The notes beneath the pieces were generated by a model. That model was not told the DNA's origin and ran no database searches. It worked only from the letters and a program-made list of their open reading frames with translations. Shown here in pieces: positions 10,227 through 22,572 of a stretch of DNA of 64,000 bases. Within the stretch, counting starts at the first letter, position 1; every line of letters begins with the position of its first letter. The DNA is taken from the NCBI GenBank assembly GCA_015178975.1, contig WHVD01000046.1, forward strand, positions 434,001 to 498,000, read 5' to 3'. The stretch is from Hysterangium stoloniferum. Taxonomy: Eukaryota; Basidiomycota; Agaricomycetes; Hysterangiales; Hysterangiaceae. Both the position numbers and the translations under genes were made by a program.

Positions 10227-10823
10227 TGGCTTTTAAACTGGTATATCCAGTTGTTATCTGCACAGTCTATCACTTCCCACATCTTTTCTGATGACTTCTA
10301 CTATTCAAAACATCCCACATTGCATTTGGATTTTATTTTTGGTCATATCTCTGTGGTTTGTGGCCCAATTTAGTCAGTTCTTTGGACCATAAAAGGAAGG
10401 ATATTCCCATGCTCCAAATCACTTTCTGTCACTCCCAATTCCATTTTTGGGCCTTCAATTTTTCACACCTTTGTGACTCACCCTGTCACACTCTTACTTC
10501 AGCCACTCTCTCACCTCACCTCCCACATACTTTGCAGTATCATTTGGGTCTGTGGCATGTCATTTTACCTTTATAACACAGTCTTTTAAATATATTAGAC
10601 TTGAACTGTTGGCATTGTGCTCTTCAGTGGGCCTATGTTTTTAGTTAGACATCCCAACTCCAAACCATGCTGCTATGTCACCATTGCCAAACATGAAAAC
10701 ACAGGTGATTATATTGTAAACTCTTTTGGAGATTAAGGTGGTTAGATGTTAGAGAGTAAGGTTTTACAGATTTGGGCTTTGCATATTATTTTGTGTTGCC
10801 AGGGTGGTGACTTGATCCTTATA
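10227..10823. other. No gene recognised; possible decayed copia interior
   Basis: About 600 bp downstream of the copia primer site has no conserved frame. It may be leader and gag remnant of element F, cut by the Tc1 insertion. Confidence 0.4.
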
Positions 10824-12430
10824 CAGTAAGCAAAAAAAGGGTTGCAATGTTCAGTAAATTTCAACTCGAATGCTTATAACTCTAGAAATAAATTAGCTAA
10901 AATTAGGGAAAAATATAAGTTAGAAAGCCCTGTTTCTGAACTTTAACATGATAACCAAGTTTGTTCAAAAATATTCACTCATTGTTGAGAGATTAAATAT
11001 TTTGTACAGGAGTATCATTGCAACCCTTTTTTTGCTTTCATTTTATAAACATAAAGCTATGCATTCTAGTACTTAGTATGACCTCCTTTAGCCTTGACCA
11101 CTGCTGCAACCCTCCTAGGCATACTTTCAATCAAATTCTGGCACACCTCTGGCATTATTTTGTCCCACTCTACTTGTACCCTCTCCCACAGCTCCAATAT
11201 CCCTCCTGGGGCCTTCTCATGCTCTCCCAGCTTCTTTTTCAGATGATCCCGGAGATGTTCAATAGGATTGAGGTCAGGGGACTGTGCTGGACAAGGAAGG
11301 ACCTTATATCCATGATCTTCAAACCAAGTTGTAGCTTTCTTGGACTTGTGCTTGGGATCATTATCCTGCTGGAAGATGATAGTGGAGGGATTCTTGCCAT
11401 AGAAGGCAAGTCTTTCCTGGAGTTCATCTTGCAGAATCTTGGTGTATAACTCTCCATCCATCCTCCCATCAATCTTGCATGCATACCCAACTCCCTCCCA
11501 CAGCATGCCACATCATCAGAGATCCACCCCGAAACTTTACAGTCTCCTTCACAAGCCTATCACTCAGACCCTCCCCTGCCTTCTTCCAAGCCCACCTCTT
11601 CCCATCTGACCCCAGCCTATTGATTTTGGTCTCATCAGACTATACAACAGTCTTCCAGTCCTCTATAGTCCAATCCGAATGAGCCAGAGCAAAATCCATC
11701 CTCTCCTTCCTATGCCTCTTAGTAAAAAGGGGCTTCTTGGCCTTTACCACAGCTTTCATACCAGCTAACTTCAGGTGGTTCTGAGTTGTCTGGGATGTGA
11801 GAGACTGGTTGATAGTGTTCTGAAGGATCTGGGTGATCTGAGAGGCATTTTCAGCCTTCCCTGAGGTGATGAGATACTGGGCATAGCGACTATCAGCCTC
11901 AGAAAGCTTGGAAGGATGTCCACCAGTAGGCTTCTGCAGGGAAGGATGGTGTTTTCTGTGAAGTCTAGAGATGGTACTAATGTGTAGACCAGTGGATAAT
12001 GAGATCTGGTGGGCAGAATGACCAGAATCCAAGAGGGAGAGGATGTGTTTGCATTTAGAAGTAGAAAGAGGCTGCATGTTGGAATCAACAAGACTGTTGT
12101 GGTCTGTTTGTCATGTGTTGAATGTTTTGAACATGTCACATGATCACACAATCAAATACAACCTAACAATGGATCAGAAACACCAGTTACAACCTGCCCT
12201 TTCATCTACAGAATGAAAGCAAAAAAAGGGTTGCAATGATACTCCTGTACAAAATATTTAATCTCTCAACAATGAGTGAATACTTTTGAACAAACTTGGT
12301 TATCATGTTAAAGTTCAGAAACAGGGCTTTCTAACTTATATTTTTCCCTAATTTTAGCTAATTTATTTCTAGAGTTATAAGCATTTGAGTTGAAATTTAC
12401 TGAACATTGCAACCCTTTTTTTGCTTACTG
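10824..12430 (-). mobile_element. Tc1/mariner element H1 with 219-bp TIRs
   Basis: The element has TA target duplications at 10822-10823 and 12431-12432. TIRs 10824-11042 and 12212-12430 differ at only about two positions. Each TIR carries a site CAGTAAGCAAAAAAAGGG at its outer end and an inverted copy of the same core (ATTGCAACCCTTTTTTTGC) at its inner end, giving four presumptive transposase sites. The near-identical TIRs suggest recent transposition. Confidence 0.93.
11066..12077 (-). pseudogene. Tc1-family transposase (DD34E)
   Basis: The N-terminus (12077-11640) has paired helix-turn-helix-like DNA-binding sequence (HQISLSTGLHISTISRLHRK). It is followed by KKPLFTKRHRKERMDFALAH and DWKTVV. 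A TAG replaces the expected Trp before the first catalytic Asp (SDETK), and a small deletion shifts the frame at about 11505. The rest is open (11506-11066): IIFQQDNDPKHKSKK with the second Asp and SPDLNPIEHL with Glu 34 residues later, ending GGHTKY. A few point lesions separate this copy from an open frame, and the TIRs are intact. Confidence 0.9.
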
Positions 12431-12432
12431 TA

Positions 12433-12757
12433 TATATATCTTGTAAATACCTCCAAAACCTGCAGGCTACCAAGTGCACAAGTTCAGTAGGACATGATAT
12501 TGTTGTTGTGTGGAGAATCAGAATCCACAAGGGAAAATACTGTAATTGTTATAATGTGGGCCAGGACTTGGCAACTGCTATTTGATAGGAGGATAGTCAC
12601 AATTCATTGAATATGCAAAATATTATGAAAAACTCCTCATATTTTAAGTGAGACTACTTCCTCTGGCTATGACTATATGTTTTAGGAGTTTATATTTCAT
12701 TACCCCAAAATTTCATCTTTAAAATTTGTATACTCTTTTAAAATATGCACAAATGTC
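12433..12757. other. AT-rich spacer, nothing recognised
   Basis: No supported ORF or repeat is seen between the Tc1 element and the 98-bp repeat array. Confidence 0.5.
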
Positions 12758-13033
12758 ATGGTTAACCAAGATTATCTTGGTTGTTACCTATGTAATCTTT
12801 GGGATGAGATACATTTTCTAGTATCTCTGTGACTTTTAAAATGTCCACAACCATTATAGTTAAACAAAATTATTTGGGTTGTTACCTAATCTTTGGGATA
12901 AGATGCATTCTCTAGTACATATCTCTGTGACTTTTAAAATGTCCACAAACATTATAGTTAAACAAAATTATTTGGGTTGTGACTTAATCTTTGGGATAAG
13001 ATGTATTCTCTTGTATATTATGCAAACTTTCAA
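12758..13033. repeat. 98-bp tandem repeat, about 2.8 copies
   Basis: Units start at about 12760 (GGTTAACCAAGATTATCTTGG), 12859 (GTTAAACAAAATTATTTGGG) and 12957. Each contains TAATCTTTGGGATRAGATR and, in the first two, CTCTGTGACTTTTAAAATGT. AT-rich noncoding sequence continues to 13559. Confidence 0.8.
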
Positions 13034-13559
13034 ATGTAGTTCATATAATTTAAATTTATTTGGTTTAGAAAGTTAACCAGAACTATCTGGCCAACCAATC
13101 CATGTTGTGGCATTTATCCCCAAAAGGATAATCTATATGTTTGTTTGACTAACTTTTGTTAGATACAAGATAAATATTAATATTTCCTTATTCTCCAGAA
13201 TGTCATCTGATAGACTGAATTTGATTAAATATTAATTTTACAACAAACAATATAAATATATACTTTAGTGGATAAATATGTAACTTTCAAAGTTTTGGGT
13301 TATCCTCCATAGGTAATTATAGGACAAAGAAAAAACGACAGGTATATTTCTCTGAGATTAAAATGGTAAATAGGTCTGGATGGTTTTTCATTGCTGATCA
13401 TTAATAGCAATATTATTTTTTGAGTTATTAATGAGTTAGAATATTTAATAGGTAAAATAATGGCAAATACATATATTGGGCCAGTGTGCAGTTACAGGCA
13501 TCTCTGAAATGGGCAGCACATCCTTATGAAAATAAACAATAGTGAGCATATGCCATCAG

Positions 13560-14375
13560 TGTTACGATCAGAATTCCCACTGGACTCCAGGCACTAACTT
13601 ATACAGTATGCATCTGCACCCCATACACACCAATTGTCAGTTTACTGGAATACCCACCAGACTCTGTACATCAGACTTGTCCACGTTCAACTTTGTTACT
13701 TCATGTATCAGTCACCAGAATACCTGCCAGACTCTGTCCCTGTCTATCTCTGACCCCATCCCACGTATCAGTTACCAGACCCTGCTTGGAAAATCCATCA
13801 GCCCTCTAACTGAGCCCCATTCCCGTTATAGTCAAATGACCTGTCACGATTTGGACTCCACTCCCACCCTGTTCCCATTATGGTTTCATGACCTGTCATG
13901 ATTCAGAATCCACTCCATTCCGTCCTGTTCCTAACACCAAGTTTGGTGTTTATTTATCTCGTTTTATGTTTGTTAGTTTTGTTTTCATTATTACTGGATT
14001 TAATATGTTATTCATTCCACAGTCTATATAGTCTGGCAGATGTTGTACATACAATCCAGTCAGAAAATCAGCTTAGATTCTCCCCAGTAATATTAGTATA
14101 TTCTCCACTCTAAATTCCTCTTTGAAACACACTGCTCTTACTTGTCAGAGCCCGTGGGCTCCAATGCATCTATCACTCAACCTCTGACTTATCTATCTTG
14201 ACTCCCCGACCTCTCGACCCATGAACCCGACCTGGACTCCCTGGGATTCCTGTCTGCCTGTTTGCAATGGGACAAGATGATCTTGCTTGGGCACAGCCTA
14301 TGTATAAGCTGAAACCCAGTCCTACTGGCTTTCCCACGGGTTTCTCCAGAAACCCTCTGTGTATGCACCTTAACA
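13560..14375 (+). repeat. Solo LTR, gypsy family B (816 bp)
   Basis: TGTTACGATC...CCTTAACA, with perfect TSD ATCAG at 13555-13559 and 14376-14380. It is homologous to the LTR of the C element at 54583-55388. Confidence 0.95.
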
Positions 14376-14380
14376 ATCAG

Positions 14381-16061
14381 ACCTGGTTTCCTGGTTGGCA
14401 ATATTGGGAACTTGCACAGAACTACTGGGGATTATATATATTTAGGAAGAAGATTCTAGAAAGGATGACAGAGATATTACTAAAGCTATGTTAAGTATAT
14501 TCCAAGATATTCTATACTATTCTAGGGATATCAGGTTGATTACCAACAGGCAATAGTGCTACCTGACACTGTGATGTCTGCATTGATTGAAACAAGATTT
14601 GGGCAGGCAAGTACCAATGTGCAAAAGTGAGTGGGGGAAGTTGATTGCACAAGTACAAGGTGATTTTAGAAAATGGCTGGATGGAGGAGAATAGTGATAG
14701 CATGCACATGACAAGAACCATGTCATCATCACCTATGTAAGTGTCAGTGATTTGACAAACTGAGATGTCTGGTGCAAGCTCTTGAATACCTTTGATTGCA
14801 TCCCAAATCGCCTCTGACTTTCTGATCCACAATGCTCAATCAGCCATGTTACATGAGATGAAATGAAAGGAGAATCAGGGGGCATGTGTATCTGAAATGG
14901 GGAAAACATCAGTTTATGTCTTGCTTGTTCTCAATCTGGCATGATTTTGAGTCACAGTATGCATGTCCCACCAAAATGTCACATTCCCAAAAACATTGAA
15001 ATGCCCCCCTTGCCCTGGCTATGCTGGTTCTTCCCTATACAAACTAAAGTATGGTGGTAGGTGATGAAATTAACTGTTATGATAAAAATCAAAGTGGACC
15101 CTTGACATAGTCAATGGCTTTGAGGGTAACAAATACTGTCCCAATATACCAAGAGACTAATATGTGACCAGGGCTGTTATTTAGTCTATATCTTCCTAAT
15201 AGAAATTCCATTAGATATGAACCCTAGTCCATCCAATGCACTTAAAAAATTTTTTTTTCAAATGCCTAGACTGAAGAAACCTGGATCCCAGATTTGATCA
15301 AATTGTGAAGTTGAAACCTTAGACTCTACCTCAGTCACTCCAACAGATTATAATTATAATTACTGTTTGTGGTACACATATACCTGTGAGAACAGATTGA
15401 TTGTCTTCTTATTTGGCACTGCTGCATTTTAATATGTTGTAATATCCAGCTATAATCATGGGGTTTCCTATGCTACTTTTCTATTCAGGTGAGTGACTTG
15501 TTTTAAAAGTCATTGATTGCCAATGTTGGCAAGGCATGCCTAAACATTGTGGCCTCATGTGGTGTCACACAGCTACCAAGAGAATGGGTCAATTTGATTT
15601 ACCATGTGGATCTGACTTTGCACTGTGGTGATGGTGCCATCTAGTCCCGAGTCATTCAGATCACACTCAAGAAACATCCAAGTATCATGCTGCCATAATT
15701 GCCTGACTTGCTGAGGCTGTGAAGGGCATTTCTGAGCACCTGGGATACAAGCCTCATGCACATTTTGTCCCTCTATTGATATTCTAATTAGAACCAAGAA
15801 ATTGATTATAACAAACAAAAGCAGATTCCTTATTGGTGAATACAAACACTGTCCCAATATGGACACCATAAGGCTGCTCAGCTACACCAGTAGTCACTGA
15901 TGGCTGCACTGTATTGCAACAAGGCTGAGTTGAGGTGTACCACAAAAGCTCCCAATTGTTCATCAGAACCTACTGCAAGTAATAATGTTTGCATACATGC
16001 ATCTCATCAGCTGGTAGCTTAACCTGTTCACCAGTTATTTTTAAAATCATCTGCAAGAGGC
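14381..16061. other. Degenerate, possibly minus-strand coding remnants; no gene called
   Basis: Short minus-strand frames (14832-14512 with AIWDAIKGIQELAPDISVCQ; 15869-15573 with LWQHDTWMFLECDLNDSG) read like protein but are separated by many stops, and I recognise no family. They may be a decayed host gene, since 16062 starts a gene on the other strand. Confidence 0.3.
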
Positions 16062-17407
16062 ATGTTTCATCCTTTCCTCGAAGTGACCCATTATCGATAT
16101 TTCACCATTTCTCACCTGATGTCAGGTGACACTAGCAGAGACCTCTTTTCTTTGACTCTAGGATGTACTCATGAGCCATATCAGGTCAACATCTGCCTTG
16201 ATGGAGACAGATTCTCCTTAGCTGAGTACACAGTTATCCAGAACATTACATGGTACAAGGCTCGGTCAGATCACTACCAACACGAATTTCTTCTTGTTGA
16301 GTTCAAACATGCAAAACTGGTTAGTGAACCATTATACTGCATAGTGACTAGAGGTACATCAGAAATCAAAGAAGTGAATGTTGAATATTCAGAGTTGGAT
16401 AAAGAATACGATGAGGATGCCCTGACAACACCCCTGGCTGACATCCCTCCCAACCAGATGGATAAGACAGGAGATATTAGAGTCATAGAGGGACAAGATT
16501 ACATAAACCAAGTTCATGCAAACCCAGACTCAAGTAACAAGGAAGTTGCCAAGGTATGATTTATTCTACTACTTGGGACAGTGTCACATACATTTGCAGT
16601 GCCAAGGTGGACCCACCTCCATACCTTGGCCAGTCACAAGATATTCACACTCTTTTTCATCAGTGGCATCAGCAGAGGCTTCAAGTGTAACCTCTAAAGA
16701 CATATCAGTTGTGATTTTGTCGGGAGTTGTTAATGGTGCAGCAAAAGTCCTTGATTGGGCCAATTATTAGATGCTTGCTCTAGATCAGCTTATATTCTCA
16801 ATGAATGGTCCCCAAAATTCATTAAAGAGTACTGGAATAATATTGAGGTTTGTCGAACCCTTGATATGTCTGGTAAGAATGTGCACCACTTCACTCTCAC
16901 CAACCTCATTCTATTGGCTTCCATTACTAACCACTATCACCACAAGTGCCGACTTGTGGGATACCAGTGTTACTGGTACACAAGTGTCATTTTTGATGCA
17001 ATTGTAGATATTACTGGTGTGAAGGCTGTGGATGGGCTAGCTGTGTCAAAGAGGGGACAATTGGGGTGAGTCAAAGTGGTGTGAGGGTGACATGACACAT
17101 TTTGTGTGATCCTTCAGAGGTACTATGAGAAGTGGGTAACTACAGAAGCTTGTATTGTGAGTTGAAGAATCATTAAAACAATTTTCAACAATGCATGGTT
17201 TTCTAGATTGTGGAAAAGAGAGTTGCACAGTCAGATGCAAGAGCTGTAGAGGCTGAGAAACAGGTCATGGAGGAGATGCTAAGGAGGGAAGCAGCTGGGG
17301 AGCGAGCAAGACACATAGAGGTGGATAATGCAAGGAAAGATACTACAATGGCTCAGATGCAGCAAAAAATTGCAGCACTCTCAGGCAATTTGGCTCTCAC
17401 ACACTAA
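16062..17407 (+). CDS. Unrecognised multi-exon protein with C-terminal coiled coil
   Basis: Exon 1 is 16062-16553 (MFHPFLEVTHYRYFTISHLM; a conserved-looking core with EYTVIQNITWYKARSDHYQH) with a 5' splice site AAG/GTATGA. A middle exon ends near 17068 (NEWSPKFIKEYWNNIEVC; KAVDGLAVSKRGQLG/GTGAGT). A short exon carries RYYEKWVTTEACI (from about 17120). The last exon, from about 17207, is VEKRVAQSDARAVEAEKQVM...LSGNLALTH, a charged coiled coil ending at 17407. The region between about 16606 and 16800 has VTSKDISVVILSGVVNGAAK and its splicing is uncertain. An additional upstream exon is possible. I do not recognise the family. It is free of LTR signatures, so it may be a host gene or part of a DNA element. 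Confidence 0.5.
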
Positions 17408-18381
17408 TAGCTTGTGCACACTAATATAATTTTTTTTAGATATCCTTACCATGTCCATACCATCTTTTTCTTTCTTTCCAGCTTGGCACTCCTTGATAAT
17501 TTGGCATTTTCTTCCTTTCCCTTGTCATGTTCTCCCACTTTCATGAATCATCTTATAGTTGTATTCACTGCTATCAATTAGCCTAATTTACTGTGTCACA
17601 TCGTCATAATGTTACTTGTTCAAAGTAGTCGTGATTGGGATTACTATAGGATATATTGCTTGTGATTCTCCTAATGCCATGGCAGAAGAAAGAGTGTGGA
17701 GTTCAATGTGAGAATGACTGATTGGCATTTCACTGTAGAAATATCAGTGGTGTTCCAGGTGCATCAACTAATAATATCTTGTCAAGATTGCAAGGGATAG
17801 ATAAAAAGCCTTTAGGACCAGTGAGCTAATATCAGGTCTTTGTCGCAATGGGGTCTCCAGACTTTCAAAGCAATCCAATGGCCTTGGTAGAAACTACTTC
17901 ATGAACTATCATCAATGTGGTGGGCTGAGTCTGTGGATGCTCTTACTCCATCCATTTGGGACAATATATTTATGCCTAAGTACAAATACTGGATTTATGT
18001 TTGATTGACCCTAATGGTTGAGTAGGGGTTTCCACAGTGACATCCAATATGTATGTATAATCATTTATTTTGGATAACAACAACACATCTTATCTGAACA
18101 AGGAGGAGGGAGGGTCCTATTACTCTCTATTTAACTCGTGTTTTAGCAATATTTGCAAGTCATTTAAAGCTATATGGTTTGAGCCAATTTAAGAGTGTAT
18201 GTAGTCACTTTTGATCATCTCTGCATGCTTTGCAGCTTCTCGTTGATGCTATACACAAGTTGCATATATTCGTGTGGCCTAGCAGTGGCTAGAATGACAT
18301 CTGATTTATAAATGAAAATCAATTCAAATAGAATACCACTGGGAAGTCTCAAAGAAAGCAGTGTGCCAGTTAGTTGGGATA
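17408..18381. other. No gene recognised
   Basis: About 970 bp of AT-rich sequence holds only short frames and no repeat family seen elsewhere in the window. Confidence 0.5.
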
Positions 18382-19254
18382 TGTTAAGAGTTGTGCATGG
18401 AGCTTATTGGAGGGTTTCCAGAGAAACCCACAGGAAAGCCAAGTAGGACTTGGCTTCAGCTTATAGGCTGCGCCCTCGTGAGATTGTCTTGTCCAATTTC
18501 AAATGGGCAGACGGGAATCCCAGGGAGTCCGGGAGGGGTTCATAGGTTGAGAGGTTGAGGAGTCGACTGTGGGAATCCTGCGGAAGTCAAGGGGTCAGGC
18601 AGAGATGAGTTGGGGGTCAAGATAGATAAGTCGGAGGTTGAGTGATAGATGGGTCGGAGCCCATGGGCTCTGATGAGGTAAAGCAGTGTGTTTCAAAGAG
18701 GAGTTTAGAGCGGAAAATGTACTTAAGATTACTGGGGGGAATCTAAGCTGATTTTCTGACTGGATTGTATGTACAACATCTGCCAGACTATATAGACTGT
18801 GGAATGAATAACATACCAAATCCAGTGATAATGAAAACTAAACTAGCAAACATGAAATGAGATAAATAAACACCAAACTTGGTGTTAGGAATGGAACGGA
18901 ACAGAGCAGAGTCCAAATTGTGACAGATTGTAAAACCATAATGGGAATGGGGTGGAGTGGAGTCTGAATCATGACAGGTCATTTGACTATAACAGGAACA
19001 GGGCTCAGTTAGAGAGCTGTTGGGTTTTCTGAGCGGGGTCCAGTGACTGGTGTGTGGGACAGGGTCGGAGATAGACAGGAGCAGAGTCCGGCAGGTATTC
19101 CAGTGACTGATACATGAAGTAAAAAAGGTCAAGCATGGACAGGTCTGATGTACAGAGTCCAGCAGGTTTTCCAGTAAACTGATAATTGGTGTGTGTAGGG
19201 TGCAGGTGCATATAAGTTAGTGCCCGGAGTCTGGCGGGATTTCTGGTCATAACA
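18382..19254 (-). repeat. Solo LTR, gypsy family B (873 bp)
   Basis: The plus strand reads TGTTAAGAG...TCATAACA. Perfect TSD GGATA at 18377-18381 and 19255-19259. Its orientation is opposite to that of 13560-14375. Confidence 0.95.
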
Positions 19255-20721
19255 GGATAGGATGAAACAAGTTATTGGAGAACAACAAAGAACACCATCC
19301 AGGCCGATGTTTGACTTGTTCAAGCTCATCTTGTCTTCCAAATCTATGTTCAATCTCCAGATCCATGATTGTATGGCACAGAACTCTCAGGTAAGCTGAG
19401 GGACCCTTAAAGCATATGGGGACATTATTGGGCAGAATTCATAAAGTATGTCTCTCCATTTGAAACCTTAACCTGAACTGCACCATCTCTTTCCCATGGG
19501 ATCAGACTTGAAAAAAAGGACAATTCTGAAAGTTTCCCTACATGAATATTCCTTAGAAAGGGGAAATGTACCCCTCAGGTACTTTGAGATGGGGGTAACT
19601 CATCCCTGGTGGCACCAGAGAAATAGAAGAAATTTAGATATCATGATCACTTGAGAGCAAACTTTCCTAAATTAGATATCCAAGAAAGGCTATCAGTAGG
19701 AGCAAGCCGGATGACATACTCCTATATCACCAATGTTCTATTGTCACCCTTGGTGGATGAAAAGTGGTTTCATTCTACAATTGCAAATGTTGAAAAACTG
19801 CAGATTTTACATTGAAAGAAGTCCATGGCATTCTCTTGAATTGTGTCATAGTGTGACAGTAATCTGAATGTCATTGATCACAAATGTAGTAGATTTTTTG
19901 TTGGATAAAGACTCTGACAACTCTGATGATTCTTGGGCTAGGAAGAGGATGAAGAGGCAACAAGGACACAGATTATCCAGTCCTTTCTTTAAACTGAAAT
20001 TATTTTGGGTCCTGATGGGACCAGACCTGAGGACCTAATTGGGAGAGGTTGTCCCCATTATTTGGACAAATGTGTTCCCTGGTGTTGAAGCCCCCTTCAT
20101 CATCACTCACCAACCATTATGTGATCCCTGGCAAGCCAGAGTCCTCAGTCCCTATCCTTATAGACACTTACATATCTAGGCTCTTAGGCCTCACAGTCAG
20201 TTTCAAGTGCTTATCATGCAAGTTGTCATTATGAGGGGGGGGAATAACGTTCATGTAAACCTGTTTTGTCCACCATATGAGTTGAATGCTTGTGTAGAAA
20301 TTACTCATTCCTATATATGTCTTATTTTAAAGATGACCCACAGTGCTCTTGAAAGTTATATAGTGGCAGACAAGATGGATCTCGACAAGGCTGGCTGGTG
20401 TGCAGCACTCCTGTAAACTATTCTCAAGCAATCCATGTGGGGGATAGATCCACGATTGACTATCCAATTCTTACTCTCATTCATAATTGGGCCAAAGAAT
20501 TTAAATGATTCCAGAGGTTTACTGGTGCCCTTCACCCATTACAACTATTCAACACTCAATCATATCAACCTTGGTCCACTACTAGTAGTGCCCATTCTAA
20601 ATGGGCTAGGGGAATAGGCTAACTGTAACATTACCAGGCCTATGATAAATCACTGGGTATTCTGTGTGAGGTTTCCTGACTCAGGGTTCCCAGGGTGAGC
20701 TTTATTGAGGTTAGGGGTAAG
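19255..20721. other. No gene recognised
   Basis: Only short frames are present. A run GAGGGGGGGG lies at about 20233. I see no domain or repeat shared with the rest of the window. Confidence 0.45.
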
Positions 20722-20788
20722 TGTTAAGTGCCGTGTCAGGAACTTATTCTGGAACTATCAGAAAGTCACCGGGAAGTCGGGAACTATC

Positions 20789-22572
20789 GTTAGATGAATT
20801 TCACCCTCGGAATCTTGAATGGAAAGAATCGCGGCAATTGCATAATCAGAAGCATCGGTTTCCACAATAATTGGAACATCAGGTTTCCAATGGGAAAGAA
20901 TCGGGGCAGAAGTGAAAGCATTTTTTAAAGTCTGGAAGGTGGAGCGGCATTTGTCGTCAAAGACCCATGGTTGAGCTTTACGGGTAAGACGAGTGAGCGG
21001 TACTGTAATATCCAAGTAGTTCCGAATAAAATGACGGTAAAAGTTGGCGAAACCTAAAAATGACTGAATATCCTTGACTTTCCGTGGTTTGGGCCAATCA
21101 CGGACAACTTGGACCTTGGTTTCATCCATACGGAGACCATCAGGTCCGATAATGAAACCTAAGTATTCAATAGAATCCATGTCAAAGTAGCATTTTTTAC
21201 CATTGGCGAAAAGACCATTTTTGCAGAGTCTTCAGAAGACTTCATGGACCTGTTCATCGTGGAGAGTGGGATCCTTGGAAAATACCAAAATGTCGTCCAA
21301 ATAGACTATGACACATACGTCAAGCATGTCGGAAAATATATCATTAACAAAACATTGAAAAGCGGAAGGGGCATTGGTAAGGCCGAACGGCATAACCAAC
21401 CATTCAAAGGACCCATAGCGAGTCCGAAAAGCAGTTTTCCATTCATCGCCCTTGGCAATTCGGACCAAATGATAGGTGTGTTTGAGGTCTATTGTGGTGT
21501 AGATCCAAGCTTTCCATGGGGCATCAAGTAAATTGGTAACGAGTGGAAGTGGATACTTATCTTTCCGTGTGATGGAATTTAATCCTCTGAAATCGACACA
21601 GAGTCAAAGGGAACCATCCTTCTTCCTGATGAAAAGGACGGGTGCTCCATATGGAGACTTTGAGGGACGGATAAAACCTATCGACAGATGTTCATCCAGG
21701 AACTCCTGAATAGACGAAAGTTCCGATTGGGATAATGGGTAAATAGGTCCTAACGGAGGGTTTGAACCGGGCTCAATATCGATTTTTAAGTCGTAGGGCC
21801 TATGTGGTGCAAGCCTGTCAGCTTTTTGCTTACTGAAAATGTCCACAAAATCATGGTATTTTTCGGGAACTCCTTCCAGGTCGGCTTTTAGCTTGGATAA
21901 TTCTGGAGTCGCAAAATGTCCAGATGCTTCATCAATTTTTAAGCTGATCAAAAAACACTGTGAACCATCCAGTTTACTCGCCCTAACAAATGCCGAAGCG
22001 TTGATGAGAGAGATTTTTGGAGGCATGGAGGTTTCAGTAGAAGCTGGAGGTGCCGTAGATGCTGAAAAGGCGTTGGCCGGAAGAGACGCTGCAGGATGAA
22101 CCGAAGTGTCAGGAATTCGGAAATTAATACTGCCCAATACCCAGTCAATCAACGGATTATATCGGGTGAGCCAGTTGTAACCAAGAACTACCGAACAGCT
22201 AGAGTCCAACTGTGTTACGAAAAAAGTAACCGTCTGGGATGTTCCACAAGGGAACCGAATAGACATGTCGCAGGCTTGGGTAATTGTGGTATTGCTAGTG
22301 CCGTCAAACAGATGCAAAGAAATTGCGGGAACAGAATGGAGTTTCAGATTATGTTTCGAGGCAAAGGTGGTATCTACAAAACAGTGTGTGGAGCCGGAAT
22401 CTATCAGAGCTCGGAACACTAAATTTCCAAGAAAGTCAGAAACGAGTTTTACAAATAATGAATCGGGATTAGAGAGAGCGGACGCGTTGAGATGGATAAC
22501 CTCAGAAACACGGAGAGAGTCAACGCAACCCTCTGTCCGTGCAGATTCCGGAGGGTTGCTTACTCTTTTTTC
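20789..22572 (-). pseudogene. Gypsy A2 pol: protease, RT, RNase H (truncated)
   Basis: The protease ([16 protein letters not shown], 22419 down) is followed by the RT N-terminus (IGFIRPSKSPYGAPVLFIRKK). A nonsense codon lies after KKDGSL. RT continues ([25 protein letters not shown] at about 21300), then the connection (SFLGFANFYRHFIRNY) and RNase H start (IIVETDASDYAIAAILSIQ). It ends where the deletion meets LTR sequence at about 20788. It is in the -1 frame to gag. Confidence 0.9.
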
